Origin: Thermohalobaculum sp039026375
GTDB lineage: Bacteria > Pseudomonadota > Alphaproteobacteria > Rhodobacterales > Rhodobacteraceae
Length of the DNA: 64,000 bases
Assembly: GCA_039026375.1 (NCBI GenBank)
Contig: JBCCML010000007.1
Span: forward strand, 1-64,000
Direction of reading: 5' to 3'
In this document: piece by piece, positions 25,789 to 33,842 of the stretch
How the letters are laid out: each line of letters starts with the position of its first letter
Position numbering within the stretch: position 1 is the first letter of the stretch
Made by a program: the position numbers and the translations under genes
The notes under the pieces: model-generated
What the model was told of the DNA's origin: nothing
The model's database searches: none
What the model saw: the letters and a program-made list of their open reading frames with translations, nothing else

Positions 25789-26778
25789 GTGACCGGTGCC
25801 GCGATGGTCCAGAAGTGCCTGGTCTGGGACCAGCTTTTTCCGGTTACAGAGGCCTGCGGACGGTTCCACGACCATGCGGCGTTGTTGGCGCGGATGGCGG
25901 CGGCCGGGGTCAATGCTGTCTCGTTGACCATGGCCTACGACCCGGAAGACACGATGGCGGCGGTCAGGCGTATCGTGGCTTGGCGCAACCTTATCGATGG
26001 CGATCCGGCGCGCTTTCGCTTGATCCGCCAGGCCGATGACGTTCTGGAAGCGCGCGCGGCAGGCCAATTGGCGATCGGGCTGCATCTGCAGGGATCGACA
26101 CCGTTCGCCACTGATCCGGGCCTTGTGCCGCTGTTCTATGACCTTGGTATTCGGGCGGCAATCCTGGTCTACAACAAGACCAGCGCGGTCGGTGGTGGGG
26201 CCCATGAGGCGCCCGATCCCGGATTGTCCGAGTATGGCCGTGCCCTGGTTGCGGCCATGCACCGAAGCGCCATGATGGTGGATTGTTCGCACACCGGTGA
26301 ACGGACGGCCCGTGATGCCCTGGCACTGGGCTCTGGGCCGATATTCTACACCCACGCTAATGCGCGGGCGGTCGACGATCACCCGCGCAACATTCCGGAT
26401 GATCTGGCCCAGGAGATCGTCGCCTCCGGCGGTATGGTCGGTGTGTGCGGCGTCAGCCTGTTCCTTAGTGGGCCAGAGCGGATGGTTGAGCGCCTGTTCG
26501 CCCACATCGACCATTGGTGCAGCCTGCTGGGCGCCGAGAATGTCGGGCTGGGGCTCGACATCGTCTCGGACATGGAGGCCACGAAAGCGGCCCTGGCGCG
26601 AGAGGCCGCGAAGTGGCCCGCCGATGCCGGCTATCAGGCTGGCGATCTTGCCTGTGTCGATCCCGAGGACCTGCCGACACTAGTGGACCGGATGCTGGCC
26701 GCAGGCTATGGCGAGGACACAATCAGCGGCATTTTGGGCCAGAACTGGTTGGCCGCCGCGCGCCGGGTCTGGCGCTGA
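25789..26778 (+). CDS. M19 (renal/membrane dipeptidase) family protein with altered metal site
   Basis: A 329-residue TIM-barrel protein. The second half matches M19 well: DCSHTGERTARDAL and YTHANARAV supply the two zinc-site His residues, and VGLGLDIVSD fits the catalytic Asp strand. The first half does not match. The DGHND-type motif that gives a His and an Asp ligand is replaced by LVWDQLF, and the bridging Glu of the usual GxEG motif appears to be Gln in HLQGSTPF. One zinc site may therefore be missing, and dipeptidase activity is doubtful. Its place between a sugar-acid dehydratase and a DenD-like enzyme suggests a different role. It starts at GTG 25789 or ATG 25804. Confidence 0.75.
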   Translation: MTGAAMVQKCLVWDQLFPVTEACGRFHDHAALLARMAAAGVNAVSLTMAYDPEDTMAAVRRIVAWRNLIDGDPARFRLIRQADDVLEARAAGQLAIGLHLQGSTPFATDPGLVPLFYDLGIRAAILVYNKTSAVGGGAHEAPDPGLSEYGRALVAAMHRSAMMVDCSHTGERTARDALALGSGPIFYTHANARAVDDHPRNIPDDLAQEIVASGGMVGVCGVSLFLSGPERMVERLFAHIDHWCSLLGAENVGLGLDIVSDMEATKAALAREAAKWPADAGYQAGDLACVDPEDLPTLVDRMLAAGYGEDTISGILGQNWLAAARRVWR

Positions 26779-26808
26779 TCGGGTCGGTGTCGAAGGGGAG
26801 GAAAGAAC

Positions 26809-27774
26809 ATGAAGGTCTCGATCATCGGGGGTGGCGGTTTTCTGGGTCAGAAGCTGGCAAAGAAGCTGGCAGCTGACGGCAAGGTCCGCGGTCAGGACAT
26901 TACAGGCATGGTGCTGGCGGATGTGGTCGCCCCCGCGGCGGTGGACGCCCCGTTCCCCATGGACACGCAGCAGATGGACATCACCGACCGTGCCGCGGTG
27001 GCGCGGGCGGTGGCGGGCGCCGATGCGATCTGGCATCTGGCGGCGATTGTCTCAGCCCAAGCCGAGGCCGAGTTTGACCTGGGGCTAGAGGTAAACCTGA
27101 TGGGGTCGCTGAACGTCTTTCAGGCGGCCCGCGATCTGGGAACCTGCCCGGTGGTCGTCTACACGTCCTCGTGCGCCGTCTACGGTGGAGAAATCCCGGA
27201 CCCGATCCGCGACGGCGTCGAACTGAACCCCCAGACGTCTTATGGCGCGCAGAAGGCCGCGGCCGAGTTGATCCTGACCGACATGTCGCGAAAGGGTTTT
27301 CTGGATGGACGCGGTCTGCGCCTGCCCACCATCTCGATCAGGCCGGGAAAGCCAAACAAGGCGTCCACCGGGTTCATGTCCTCGATCTTCCGGGAACCGA
27401 TGCAGGGCATGGCTTCGAACTGTCCGGTGGGCCGGGACTTCCCGATCTGGCACTGTGCGCCGCGCACCATGGTCGACAACCTTGCCCATGCCGCCGAGAT
27501 CCCGGCGGAGGACTGGGGCAAGAACCGCTGCCTTGCCACGCCGGGGGTGACCAGCACGATCGGCGAAATGATTGAGGCCATGACGCGTGTCGCCGGACCG
27601 GAGCCCGAAAAGCTGATCACCTGGGACAAGGACGAGTGGATCGAGGGCATCGTGCGCCAATTCACAGCCGCCGTGATCCCCGAAAAGGCGCTGCGCCTGG
27701 GCTTCAAGAAAGACGCCAGCTTCGAGGATTCGGTTCGATACTTCCTGGAAGACGACATCCAGCGGCCGGCGTGA
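26809..27774 (+). CDS. denD: NAD-dependent epimerase/dehydratase family protein, D-erythronate dehydrogenase-like
   Basis: A 321-residue extended SDR with the cofactor loop IIGGGGFLGQKLAK at the N-terminus, the Ser region in VYTSSCAVYGG and the catalytic YGAQK pair (about residue 145). IRPGKPNKASTGFMSSIFREP in the C-terminal half fits the DenD group, which oxidises D-erythronate at C2 as the first step of a four-carbon acid pathway. The usual partners (an OtnK-type kinase, decarboxylase and isomerase) are not in this window, so the substrate could be a related aldonate. A GGGGAGG ribosome site precedes the ATG. The gene sits in the IlvD/Edd block. Confidence 0.75.
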   Translation: MKVSIIGGGGFLGQKLAKKLAADGKVRGQDITGMVLADVVAPAAVDAPFPMDTQQMDITDRAAVARAVAGADAIWHLAAIVSAQAEAEFDLGLEVNLMGSLNVFQAARDLGTCPVVVYTSSCAVYGGEIPDPIRDGVELNPQTSYGAQKAAAELILTDMSRKGFLDGRGLRLPTISIRPGKPNKASTGFMSSIFREPMQGMASNCPVGRDFPIWHCAPRTMVDNLAHAAEIPAEDWGKNRCLATPGVTSTIGEMIEAMTRVAGPEPEKLITWDKDEWIEGIVRQFTAAVIPEKALRLGFKKDASFEDSVRYFLEDDIQRPA

Positions 27775-27816
27775 AGCGCGGCGCCCCGGGTCTGGACGGG
27801 TTGGGTACCGGCTGAA

Positions 27817-28737
27817 ATGGCAGCCTGGCGCAATCCGCAGGTCCACGCCACCCGGGTTCAAGCGGTCGAGGACCACCGCTCGCTGGCTGTCCTAATGATG
27901 CTGGCAGCTTTTGCCTGTTTCACCGCACTGGATAGCTCGGCCAAGTGGCTGGTGACTGAGGCGGACATGTCGCCCTGGGCCGCAGTCTTTGCCCGTTATG
28001 CGGTCCATCTGGCGGTAGTGGCGGCGCTGGTCCTACCGGCCGCGGGCTTCAACAGCCTGTCCAGCCGTGCGCCGGGTCGCGAGTCGTTGCGTGCGCTGTT
28101 TTTGCTGTGCTCGACCTTGTGCAACTTCGTGGCGGTCAGCTACCTGCCGCTGACGTTGACTGCCACCATCTTCTTCACAATCCCGATCTTCGTGACGATC
28201 CTGTCGATCCCGATCCTGGGCGAAACCGTCGGTTGGCGGCGCTGGCTGGCAATTGGCGTGGGGTTCTTGGGCATTCTGATCGTCACCCGACCCTGGACCG
28301 CAGAGTTCCACTGGGCGATGGGCGTTGCGCTGGGGGCGGCGCTTTGTGCGTCCTTCTATCAGATCCTCACGCGTCTTCTTGCCGGGATCGACAGCACGAA
28401 CACGCAGCAGCTATATGCCGGGTTGTTGGCCACGTTGGGTGTGGCGCCGATGGCCTACTTCAACTGGCAAACCCCGGAGGGCGGGGTGGCCTGGGTGTTG
28501 TTTTTGACGATGGGATTGTATGGTTGGTTGGGGCATCAGATGCTGACCGTCGCGCATCGCTACGCCCCGGCATCGTTCTTGGCGCCCTTCATCTATGTGC
28601 AGCTGATCTTTATGGCGACATCCAGCTGGATCGTCTTCCATCAGCCGCCGACATTCTGGACCCTGATCGGCGCGCCCATTGTGGTTGCGGCCGGCTTTTA
28701 CATCTGGTGGCGCGAGCGCAAGCTGAAAGGCGCCTAA
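27817..28737 (+). CDS. EamA/DMT-family inner-membrane permease
   Basis: A 306-residue protein with about ten hydrophobic helices arranged as two five-helix EamA repeats (roughly residues 25-155 and 165-300). The first repeat carries the usual Arg-rich inner loop after helix 3, and the protein ends in a basic tail (WWRERKLKGA) facing the cytoplasm. The family moves small organic compounds, often metabolites or amino acids, and the substrate is not readable. It follows the DenD-like gene by 42 bases and precedes the 2-hydroxyacid dehydrogenase by 25, so it probably exports or imports a compound of this pathway. Confidence 0.82.
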   Translation: MAAWRNPQVHATRVQAVEDHRSLAVLMMLAAFACFTALDSSAKWLVTEADMSPWAAVFARYAVHLAVVAALVLPAAGFNSLSSRAPGRESLRALFLLCSTLCNFVAVSYLPLTLTATIFFTIPIFVTILSIPILGETVGWRRWLAIGVGFLGILIVTRPWTAEFHWAMGVALGAALCASFYQILTRLLAGIDSTNTQQLYAGLLATLGVAPMAYFNWQTPEGGVAWVLFLTMGLYGWLGHQMLTVAHRYAPASFLAPFIYVQLIFMATSSWIVFHQPPTFWTLIGAPIVVAAGFYIWWRERKLKGA

Positions 28738-28762
28738 ACCCTGCCTGAGAGGACCCGCAGCA

Positions 28763-29698
28763 ATGAGTACCGAGATCCTGATCCCCGGCCCTATCATGGA
28801 CAGTGTGCATGACGCATTGGCCGAACGGTTCACCGTTCACCGCGTGTGGGAGGCTGACGACCCCGCCGCGATGCTGGCTGAAGTGGGACCCAGGATCCGT
28901 GGCGCGGCCGTGATGGGGAAATGCGACGCGCCGACGATGGATGCTTGCCCGGGGCTGGAGATCGTCTCGTCCTTTGGTGTCGGCTACGATGGGGTGGACG
29001 TCAGCCACGCAAAGGAACGCAACATACGGGTGACCAATACACCGGATGTGCTTAACGACGCTGTGGCAGAGATGACCTTTGCCCTGATGATCTCGCTCTG
29101 CCGCCGGATCCCGCAGGCCGAGCGCTACCTGAAGGCCGGGCGCTGGATTGTCGAGGGGGAGGCGCCCCATACCGGCGAGCTTACGGGCGCGACGGTCGGT
29201 ATTCTGGGCTTGGGCCGGATCGGCAAGGAATTCGCGCTGCGCTGCCAGGCGTTCAAGATGCGGGTCGTCTATCACGGGCGGAGTGAACAGGCCTATCTGC
29301 CCTACACCTATTACGGCGATCCGGAAGCGATGGCGCGCGACTGCGACTGGCTGATATGCATCGCGCCCGGTGGCGCTGCGACCCGCGGGATCGTGTCGCG
29401 CAAAGTTCTGGAGGCGCTGGGTCCGAAGGGCGGGTTCGTCTCAATCGGTCGGGGTACATCCGTTGACGAAGCGGCCATGGTCGAGATGCTGGCAGATGGT
29501 CGGTTGGGCGGTGCAGCACTGGATGTCTTCGAAAACGAGCCCCACGTACCCGAGGCCTTGTTCGATCTGGAGAACGTTGTCTTGTCACCGCATATGGGTT
29601 CGGCGACGCTGAAGACCCGCTGGGCGATGGGTGATCTGGTGGTGCGCAATCTCATTGCACATTTCGATGGGCAGCCGCTGATCAGTCCTGTGGTATAA
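28763..29698 (+). CDS. D-2-hydroxyacid dehydrogenase (glyoxylate/hydroxypyruvate reductase type)
   Basis: A 311-residue NAD(P)-dependent enzyme that interconverts 2-keto and D-2-hydroxy acids. The nucleotide-binding loop is GLGRIGKEFALRC (about residue 150). The catalytic Arg lies near APGGAATRGIVS, the Glu in FENEPHVP and the His in LSPHMGSAT (about 280). A Ser/Gly-rich loop, SSFGVGYDGVD, near residue 70 contacts the carboxylate. The family name with the best fit is hydroxypyruvate or glyoxylate reductase, which would handle the small keto acid released by an aldonate pathway. It is the last gene of the same-strand block that starts with the IlvD/Edd dehydratase. Confidence 0.87.
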   Translation: MSTEILIPGPIMDSVHDALAERFTVHRVWEADDPAAMLAEVGPRIRGAAVMGKCDAPTMDACPGLEIVSSFGVGYDGVDVSHAKERNIRVTNTPDVLNDAVAEMTFALMISLCRRIPQAERYLKAGRWIVEGEAPHTGELTGATVGILGLGRIGKEFALRCQAFKMRVVYHGRSEQAYLPYTYYGDPEAMARDCDWLICIAPGGAATRGIVSRKVLEALGPKGGFVSIGRGTSVDEAAMVEMLADGRLGGAALDVFENEPHVPEALFDLENVVLSPHMGSATLKTRWAMGDLVVRNLIAHFDGQPLISPVV

Positions 29699-29730
29699 TC
29701 GACCGCAGGATCCTCTGAGCAGGAATTAGG

Positions 29731-30579
29731 ATGACCCAGGAGGTACAGCGTCCAGACATCGCAGAGCGCGAGATCCGGGTCAAAGAGCGTGAGCTTGACC
29801 TGAAGGTGCAAGAGGCGGGCAAGGCCGCTTGGCGCTCGCCCCTTGTGCTGTCGATCCTGGCTGCCGCGCTCGCAGCCCTCAGCAACGCAGGCATCGCCTA
29901 TTACAACGCCGAGGTGGACCGGCAGCGCCAGCTCCATGCGGCCGAGAATGCGCGCATCCTGCAGATGCTGAATGTCGAGCCGGAACAAGCGGCCAGAAAT
30001 CTCGACTTCTTGCTGCAGACTGGGCTCATCACCGATCCGAAGCTTAGGGCAGCGCTGTCGGACTATCTGGCTGTGCGGGAGCCAGGCACAGGGCCTTCCT
30101 TGGTGGCATCAACGTTCGCCGAGGCGTTGGCAGCAGACATCGACGAGGGCGTCATCACGATCCTGAGCGGGGAAGGTGTCGCCCCCGATGACCAGACGGT
30201 CATTAGGCTTTCGGTCGGTTTCCTATTCGAGCCAGGTCAAGCCCGGATCACCCGTCGCGAGGCGGCGGCTGCCTTGGATCGTGTTGCAGCTGCCGCCAAC
30301 GACTTCATCCAAAGCCTTCCTGCAGCCGAGCGGGGAAGCGTCAGCGTGACCGTGGTAGGGCATACCGACAACCTGCCGATGGTGTCGCTGAAGTTTCCCG
30401 ACAATCAGGCCTTGTCAGTTGCGCGCGCACGTGCGGTCGCAACTGCGCTTGCCCCGCTATTACCAAAGGTTGAAAACATCGGTGCGGAGGGGCGCGGGGA
30501 CTTGGAACCAATAGCGGACAATGACACGCCTGAGGGCCGGGCTTGGAATCGGCGGATCGAGATCGTGATCCACCGATGA
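29731..30579 (+). CDS. Membrane-anchored OmpA/MotB-like domain protein
   Basis: A 282-residue protein in three parts. The first 35 residues form a charged helix (AEREIRVKERELDLKVQE). One transmembrane helix follows (about 36-55), then a helical region with EQAARNLDFLLQTGLI (about 85-100). The C-terminal domain (about 150-282) is OmpA-like, with the peptidoglycan-contact pattern VVGHTDN (about 212) and WNRRIEIVI at the end. It would sit in the inner membrane and touch the cell wall. The N-terminal module recurs, as I recall, in front of varied domains in other proteobacteria. Its function is unknown. It lies 32 bases after the hydroxyacid dehydrogenase gene but has no obvious metabolic link to it. 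Confidence 0.72.
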   Translation: MTQEVQRPDIAEREIRVKERELDLKVQEAGKAAWRSPLVLSILAAALAALSNAGIAYYNAEVDRQRQLHAAENARILQMLNVEPEQAARNLDFLLQTGLITDPKLRAALSDYLAVREPGTGPSLVASTFAEALAADIDEGVITILSGEGVAPDDQTVIRLSVGFLFEPGQARITRREAAAALDRVAAAANDFIQSLPAAERGSVSVTVVGHTDNLPMVSLKFPDNQALSVARARAVATALAPLLPKVENIGAEGRGDLEPIADNDTPEGRAWNRRIEIVIHR

Positions 30580-30597
30580 GGTCAATAGACCTGCACT

Positions 30598-31830
30598 CTA
30601 CGTTCGGTCGACGTTACCACTGCGCACGGGAATGCCGGTCTCGCGGTGACAGATCTCGGCCAACTTTGCGACGCCGTCGCGGATCTCTTGATGGCTGGGC
30701 AGCGCAAAGCAAAGGCGCAGGCACTCGCGCGCACTGGGATCAGCATCGTCTGTGGACCAAGCCGCACCTGGGGTGAATTCCAAGCCTTCGGCGGTGCACG
30801 CCGGCAGCAATTTGGATGTATCAACACCCGGAATGCGCATCCAAAAGAAGATGCCACCCTTGGGTTCGGTGAACTCTGCGGCGGTGCCGAACTGAGCGTT
30901 TACAGCATCCATCATGACGTCCAGCTTCGCCTTCAAGACCGGCTTAGCGGCGGTTAGGTGGGCCTCGAAGTGGCTGCCGAAGTAATCGGCGACCAGCATC
31001 TGCTCCAAAGCGCCGGTGCCAGCATCGGTCTTCAGCGCCATCAGTTGCGACAGGATCGGCCAGTCCGCCACCAGATATCCGAGCCGTATCGCCGGTGCCA
31101 GCGACTTGGAGAACGAGCCCAAGTGAATCACCAGGCCGCTGTCGTCTAATCCCCGCAGCGCTGCCGGCCAATCGTCCTCGTCCCAGACCAAATCCGCGTA
31201 GCATTCGTCCTCGAAGATCGCGATACCCCGATCGCGGGCTATCTCTAGCAGGGCAAGGCGGCGGTCTAGCGGCAGCAAACTGCCGGTTGGGTTCTGGATC
31301 GTCGGAATTGTGTAGATGTATTTTGGAACGATCCCTTGGTCTGCCAGCCGATCCAACTTCATGGCAAGCTTGTCCACCAAGATGCCGTCATCATCGAGCG
31401 GCGCGCCGACAATCTTGGCACCGCGCCGCGCAACGCTGGTGAGGATGCCGCCATAGGTGTTTTCTTCGATGACGACGTAGTCGCCCGGGTTCAGCAAAGC
31501 GTTGTTGACCAGCTCGAAGCCCTGCAGCGAACCTGAGAGCATCAGCACATCATCGACACTGCAATCCGTGCCCCGGTCCCGGGCCAGTTTGTCCACGACG
31601 ACCTGGCGCGCGGAAAGCATGCCCTGTTTGCCGCCTTCCAGATTGTACGTTGCCAATTCAGGACCCAGGGCGCGCAGCTGCCGGGTCATCGACTCTACGA
31701 GGGCTTCGACGGGGATCGTCTCGCGGCCCACGTGCCCCCCGATGAAGTTGTGTTCGGGAAAGCCTGCCCAGCGGCCGGCTGCCGCCGGCGCATCGCTGGC
31801 CAGCAGAGGCGAGAAATCGAACTTGGCCAT
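30598..31830 (-). CDS. PLP-dependent aminotransferase, class I/II (2-aminoadipate / MocR-like type)
   Basis: A 410-residue fold-type I aminotransferase. The cofactor Lys is in LGSFSKSLAPAIRLGY (about residue 245), the Asp that contacts the pyridine nitrogen is in FEDECYADLVW, and the Asn/Tyr region is in IPTIQNPTGS (about 180). It resembles the LysN/2-aminoadipate aminotransferase group and the enzymatic half of MocR regulators but has no DNA-binding domain. A role in amino-acid or keto-acid exchange is likely; the amino donor is not readable. I start at the Met of MAKFDFSPL (31830), preceded by GGAGG; the frame continues upstream to 31896 without family similarity. It converges on the OmpA-like gene. 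Confidence 0.85.
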   Translation of the reverse strand: MAKFDFSPLLASDAPAAAGRWAGFPEHNFIGGHVGRETIPVEALVESMTRQLRALGPELATYNLEGGKQGMLSARQVVVDKLARDRGTDCSVDDVLMLSGSLQGFELVNNALLNPGDYVVIEENTYGGILTSVARRGAKIVGAPLDDDGILVDKLAMKLDRLADQGIVPKYIYTIPTIQNPTGSLLPLDRRLALLEIARDRGIAIFEDECYADLVWDEDDWPAALRGLDDSGLVIHLGSFSKSLAPAIRLGYLVADWPILSQLMALKTDAGTGALEQMLVADYFGSHFEAHLTAAKPVLKAKLDVMMDAVNAQFGTAAEFTEPKGGIFFWMRIPGVDTSKLLPACTAEGLEFTPGAAWSTDDADPSARECLRLCFALPSHQEIRDGVAKLAEICHRETGIPVRSGNVDRT

Positions 31831-31944
31831 GGGCGCATCCTCCGTTGTTTTCACGGAGATTGCCCTGTTGCGATGTTGGATGCCAGAGGGGTCCACCCCA
31901 GCCTGGTGATATGCTGGTTGAGCGCGGCCGCTCGAGTGTTCGCC

Positions 31945-32586
31945 TTATTGCTCGGGCGGCATCTTGGCAGAGCGCTCCGCCAAAGTGTGCCCGTCTAAAG
32001 AGATCAGGCGGATCTCTGGCTGGGGGTCATCCACGCCGACGAATTGAGGATTCAATAGGTGACGGTCTTCGAAACCAAAGGCTTCGATCATGAATTCAAT
32101 GGCATCGACGCCTTCGTCAAAGTCCATGACCAGCTCTGGGACTATGAGGTCCGGCTCTGGAGGGAGGGCCGTTTCAACCCCGAACACGTCATCGAAAGAA
32201 ATAGACTCAACCAGTGGCTCGAACTTGGCGTCCGCCACGCTGGATAAAGCAGTATCTGCCTCGGACCTGCCGCCTATCGACAAGAACGCCCGCGTGAACC
32301 GCTGAGCTTCGGCACTATGAGGAGTTGAGACAGTGAGTTGGCCATCTACGCGTGCAACAAACCCGGATGACACGTCTTCGATTGAGAGGCAGACCGCCCG
32401 GTCGTCCGGCACATGCACCAGTGCCCCGTCGCCGGGGAGCTCGCCCGTCGCCCAGATGCGCAGGTCGTACCAATCGCCGTCGTTGATCACGACGTGCGTT
32501 GCTGCAGTGGCCACCCCTTCTAAGTTGGTGGCCAACAGCTTCAGGTGCGCCTGCTTGGGGCCGGAATCTCCGGCTGAGTGGGACAT
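31945..32586 (-). CDS. Acidic hypothetical protein, family not recognised
   Basis: A 213-residue, strongly acidic protein I cannot place. The N-terminal half looks like a beta-rich domain (THVVINDGDWYDLRIWATGE, then short strands). The C-terminal part, with VMDFDEGVDAIEFMIEAF and a strand LISLDGHTLAERS, recalls the DF..G.D.I pattern found near the ends of RTX-type secreted proteins; this is a weak resemblance. There is no signal peptide, and no GGXGXDX nonapeptide repeats are present. A GAGGAG ribosome site lies four bases before the ATG, and the frame is uninterrupted. It is flanked by an aminotransferase and a permease on the same strand, with gaps of 114 and 199 bases, so it is probably transcribed alone. 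Confidence 0.6.
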   Translation of the reverse strand: MSHSAGDSGPKQAHLKLLATNLEGVATAATHVVINDGDWYDLRIWATGELPGDGALVHVPDDRAVCLSIEDVSSGFVARVDGQLTVSTPHSAEAQRFTRAFLSIGGRSEADTALSSVADAKFEPLVESISFDDVFGVETALPPEPDLIVPELVMDFDEGVDAIEFMIEAFGFEDRHLLNPQFVGVDDPQPEIRLISLDGHTLAERSAKMPPEQ

Positions 32587-32785
32587 CGCTCCTCACACGT
32601 CTCAGCACTTCGGTGCTGCCAACATGTCTGTCGGGCGTTGCCGCGGACTGAAGAAAGAACGTAAACGCGACGCTAACCACAAGTATCTTCGAAGAATTTT
32701 ACCTATCAGAGAATTTGTGATTTTCTTGGGCGCGGGGCTGACTTTCAACGAGATGTCTGAAAATTGTGTTTCCGACAGGCGGAAC

Positions 32786-33709
32786 TCAAGCACCGCGTGT
32801 TTGAGCGCGCTGGCCGCCAAGCATACCCAGACAACCCGCCGCGATGATCAAAGCCATCCCAAGAGCAGTGCTGACGGACAGCACCTCTCCCCAAAGAACC
32901 CATGCGAACAGCGGCACCCAGACCAAGAAACTGTAGTCGAAGAGCGCGGCATAGCTGGAGGGCGCCCCGGAGTATCCATAGGCAAGGCACACCATGCCGA
33001 TGGCACCGCACACGCCCATCGCAAAGATGATCAATAGCGCATGCTGGCCCATAGGAGCCGCCGGCATCGTCGCGAAATCGGTGCCCTCGATACCGGCTAG
33101 TACGCCTCCCAACCAGGGCGTTGCGGCGAGTCCGAGTCCGCCAATCACCAGAAAGAAGGCCATGTTCCAGAATGCGAGTGCGCCTGGGCTTTCCTGTCGG
33201 CAGTACCGCCGGGTCCAGATGACGTTCAACGCATAGAGGAACCCGCCGGCCATGGGCGCCAACGCGACAGGACGAAGAGGTTGTTGGCCCACCTTCAACA
33301 CCAAGCAGACGCCAACGAAGCCAATCAATACGGCCAGTACTTGGCTGATCCCGACGCGATCGCCGTAGGCGAACACAGAAATCAGTATGACGAAGATCGG
33401 TGAGGTGAAGAGCCCCGCGGCCGCCAACGATACGCCCACGGCCGGGATGGCAGTGAAGTAGAGCATCAGCGCCCCAACGGAGAAGACCGCGCGGGCAAAC
33501 ACGGCGCCGGGTCGCTTTGGCCGGATCGTGCCAGCTTTGCCCATCGCCCAGATCACCAGTGCCATCCCTGGCAAAAGCAACGCCGCACGCACGGCGTGGT
33601 ATTGCCAGACGCTCATCAGATCGGAGACCATCCAGATGAAGTTGTCGCTGATCGCGAGCACCAGCATCCCGACGACGATGGATAACGGGGCAAGCAGGCG
33701 TTCATGCAT
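32786..33709 (-). CDS. EamA/DMT-family inner-membrane permease
   Basis: A 307-residue protein with about ten membrane helices in two EamA repeats, ending in a short basic tail (GGQRAQTRGA). It is a second, diverged member of the permease family seen at 27817 and has a different predicted N-terminus. The substrate is unknown. The start is not firm: the ATG at 33709 (MHERLLAP) has only a weak ribosome site, and an in-frame GTG at 33757 would add 16 polar residues. I prefer the ATG because helix 1 follows directly. It is divergent from the acyl-CoA ligase gene. Confidence 0.8.
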   Translation of the reverse strand: MHERLLAPLSIVVGMLVLAISDNFIWMVSDLMSVWQYHAVRAALLLPGMALVIWAMGKAGTIRPKRPGAVFARAVFSVGALMLYFTAIPAVGVSLAAAGLFTSPIFVILISVFAYGDRVGISQVLAVLIGFVGVCLVLKVGQQPLRPVALAPMAGGFLYALNVIWTRRYCRQESPGALAFWNMAFFLVIGGLGLAATPWLGGVLAGIEGTDFATMPAAPMGQHALLIIFAMGVCGAIGMVCLAYGYSGAPSSYAALFDYSFLVWVPLFAWVLWGEVLSVSTALGMALIIAAGCLGMLGGQRAQTRGA

Positions 33710-33842
33710 GTCTGCCGGATAGGATGCCCTTGCCGATGGGGCAAGCTTTGTCACCACTTCGCGACGCGATGCGCGCTTACGGCCTTCACACCCGCCGGAA
33801 CCCTGCTAGTTTGGCGCCAAAATGAAGGAGGGAGGCTTGCCC

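Noticed and set aside
25117..26514. 465-codon minus-strand frame opposite the IlvD/Edd and M19 genes
   Set aside because: It is antisense to two genes with clear motifs, has an Arg/His-rich translation typical of a GC-rich shadow frame, and lacks a ribosome site.
29731..30579. Part of a Zorya-type defence motor (ZorB-like OmpA/MotB protein)
   Set aside because: No ZorA-like proton-channel gene or helicase/nuclease partner is nearby, and flanking genes are metabolic.
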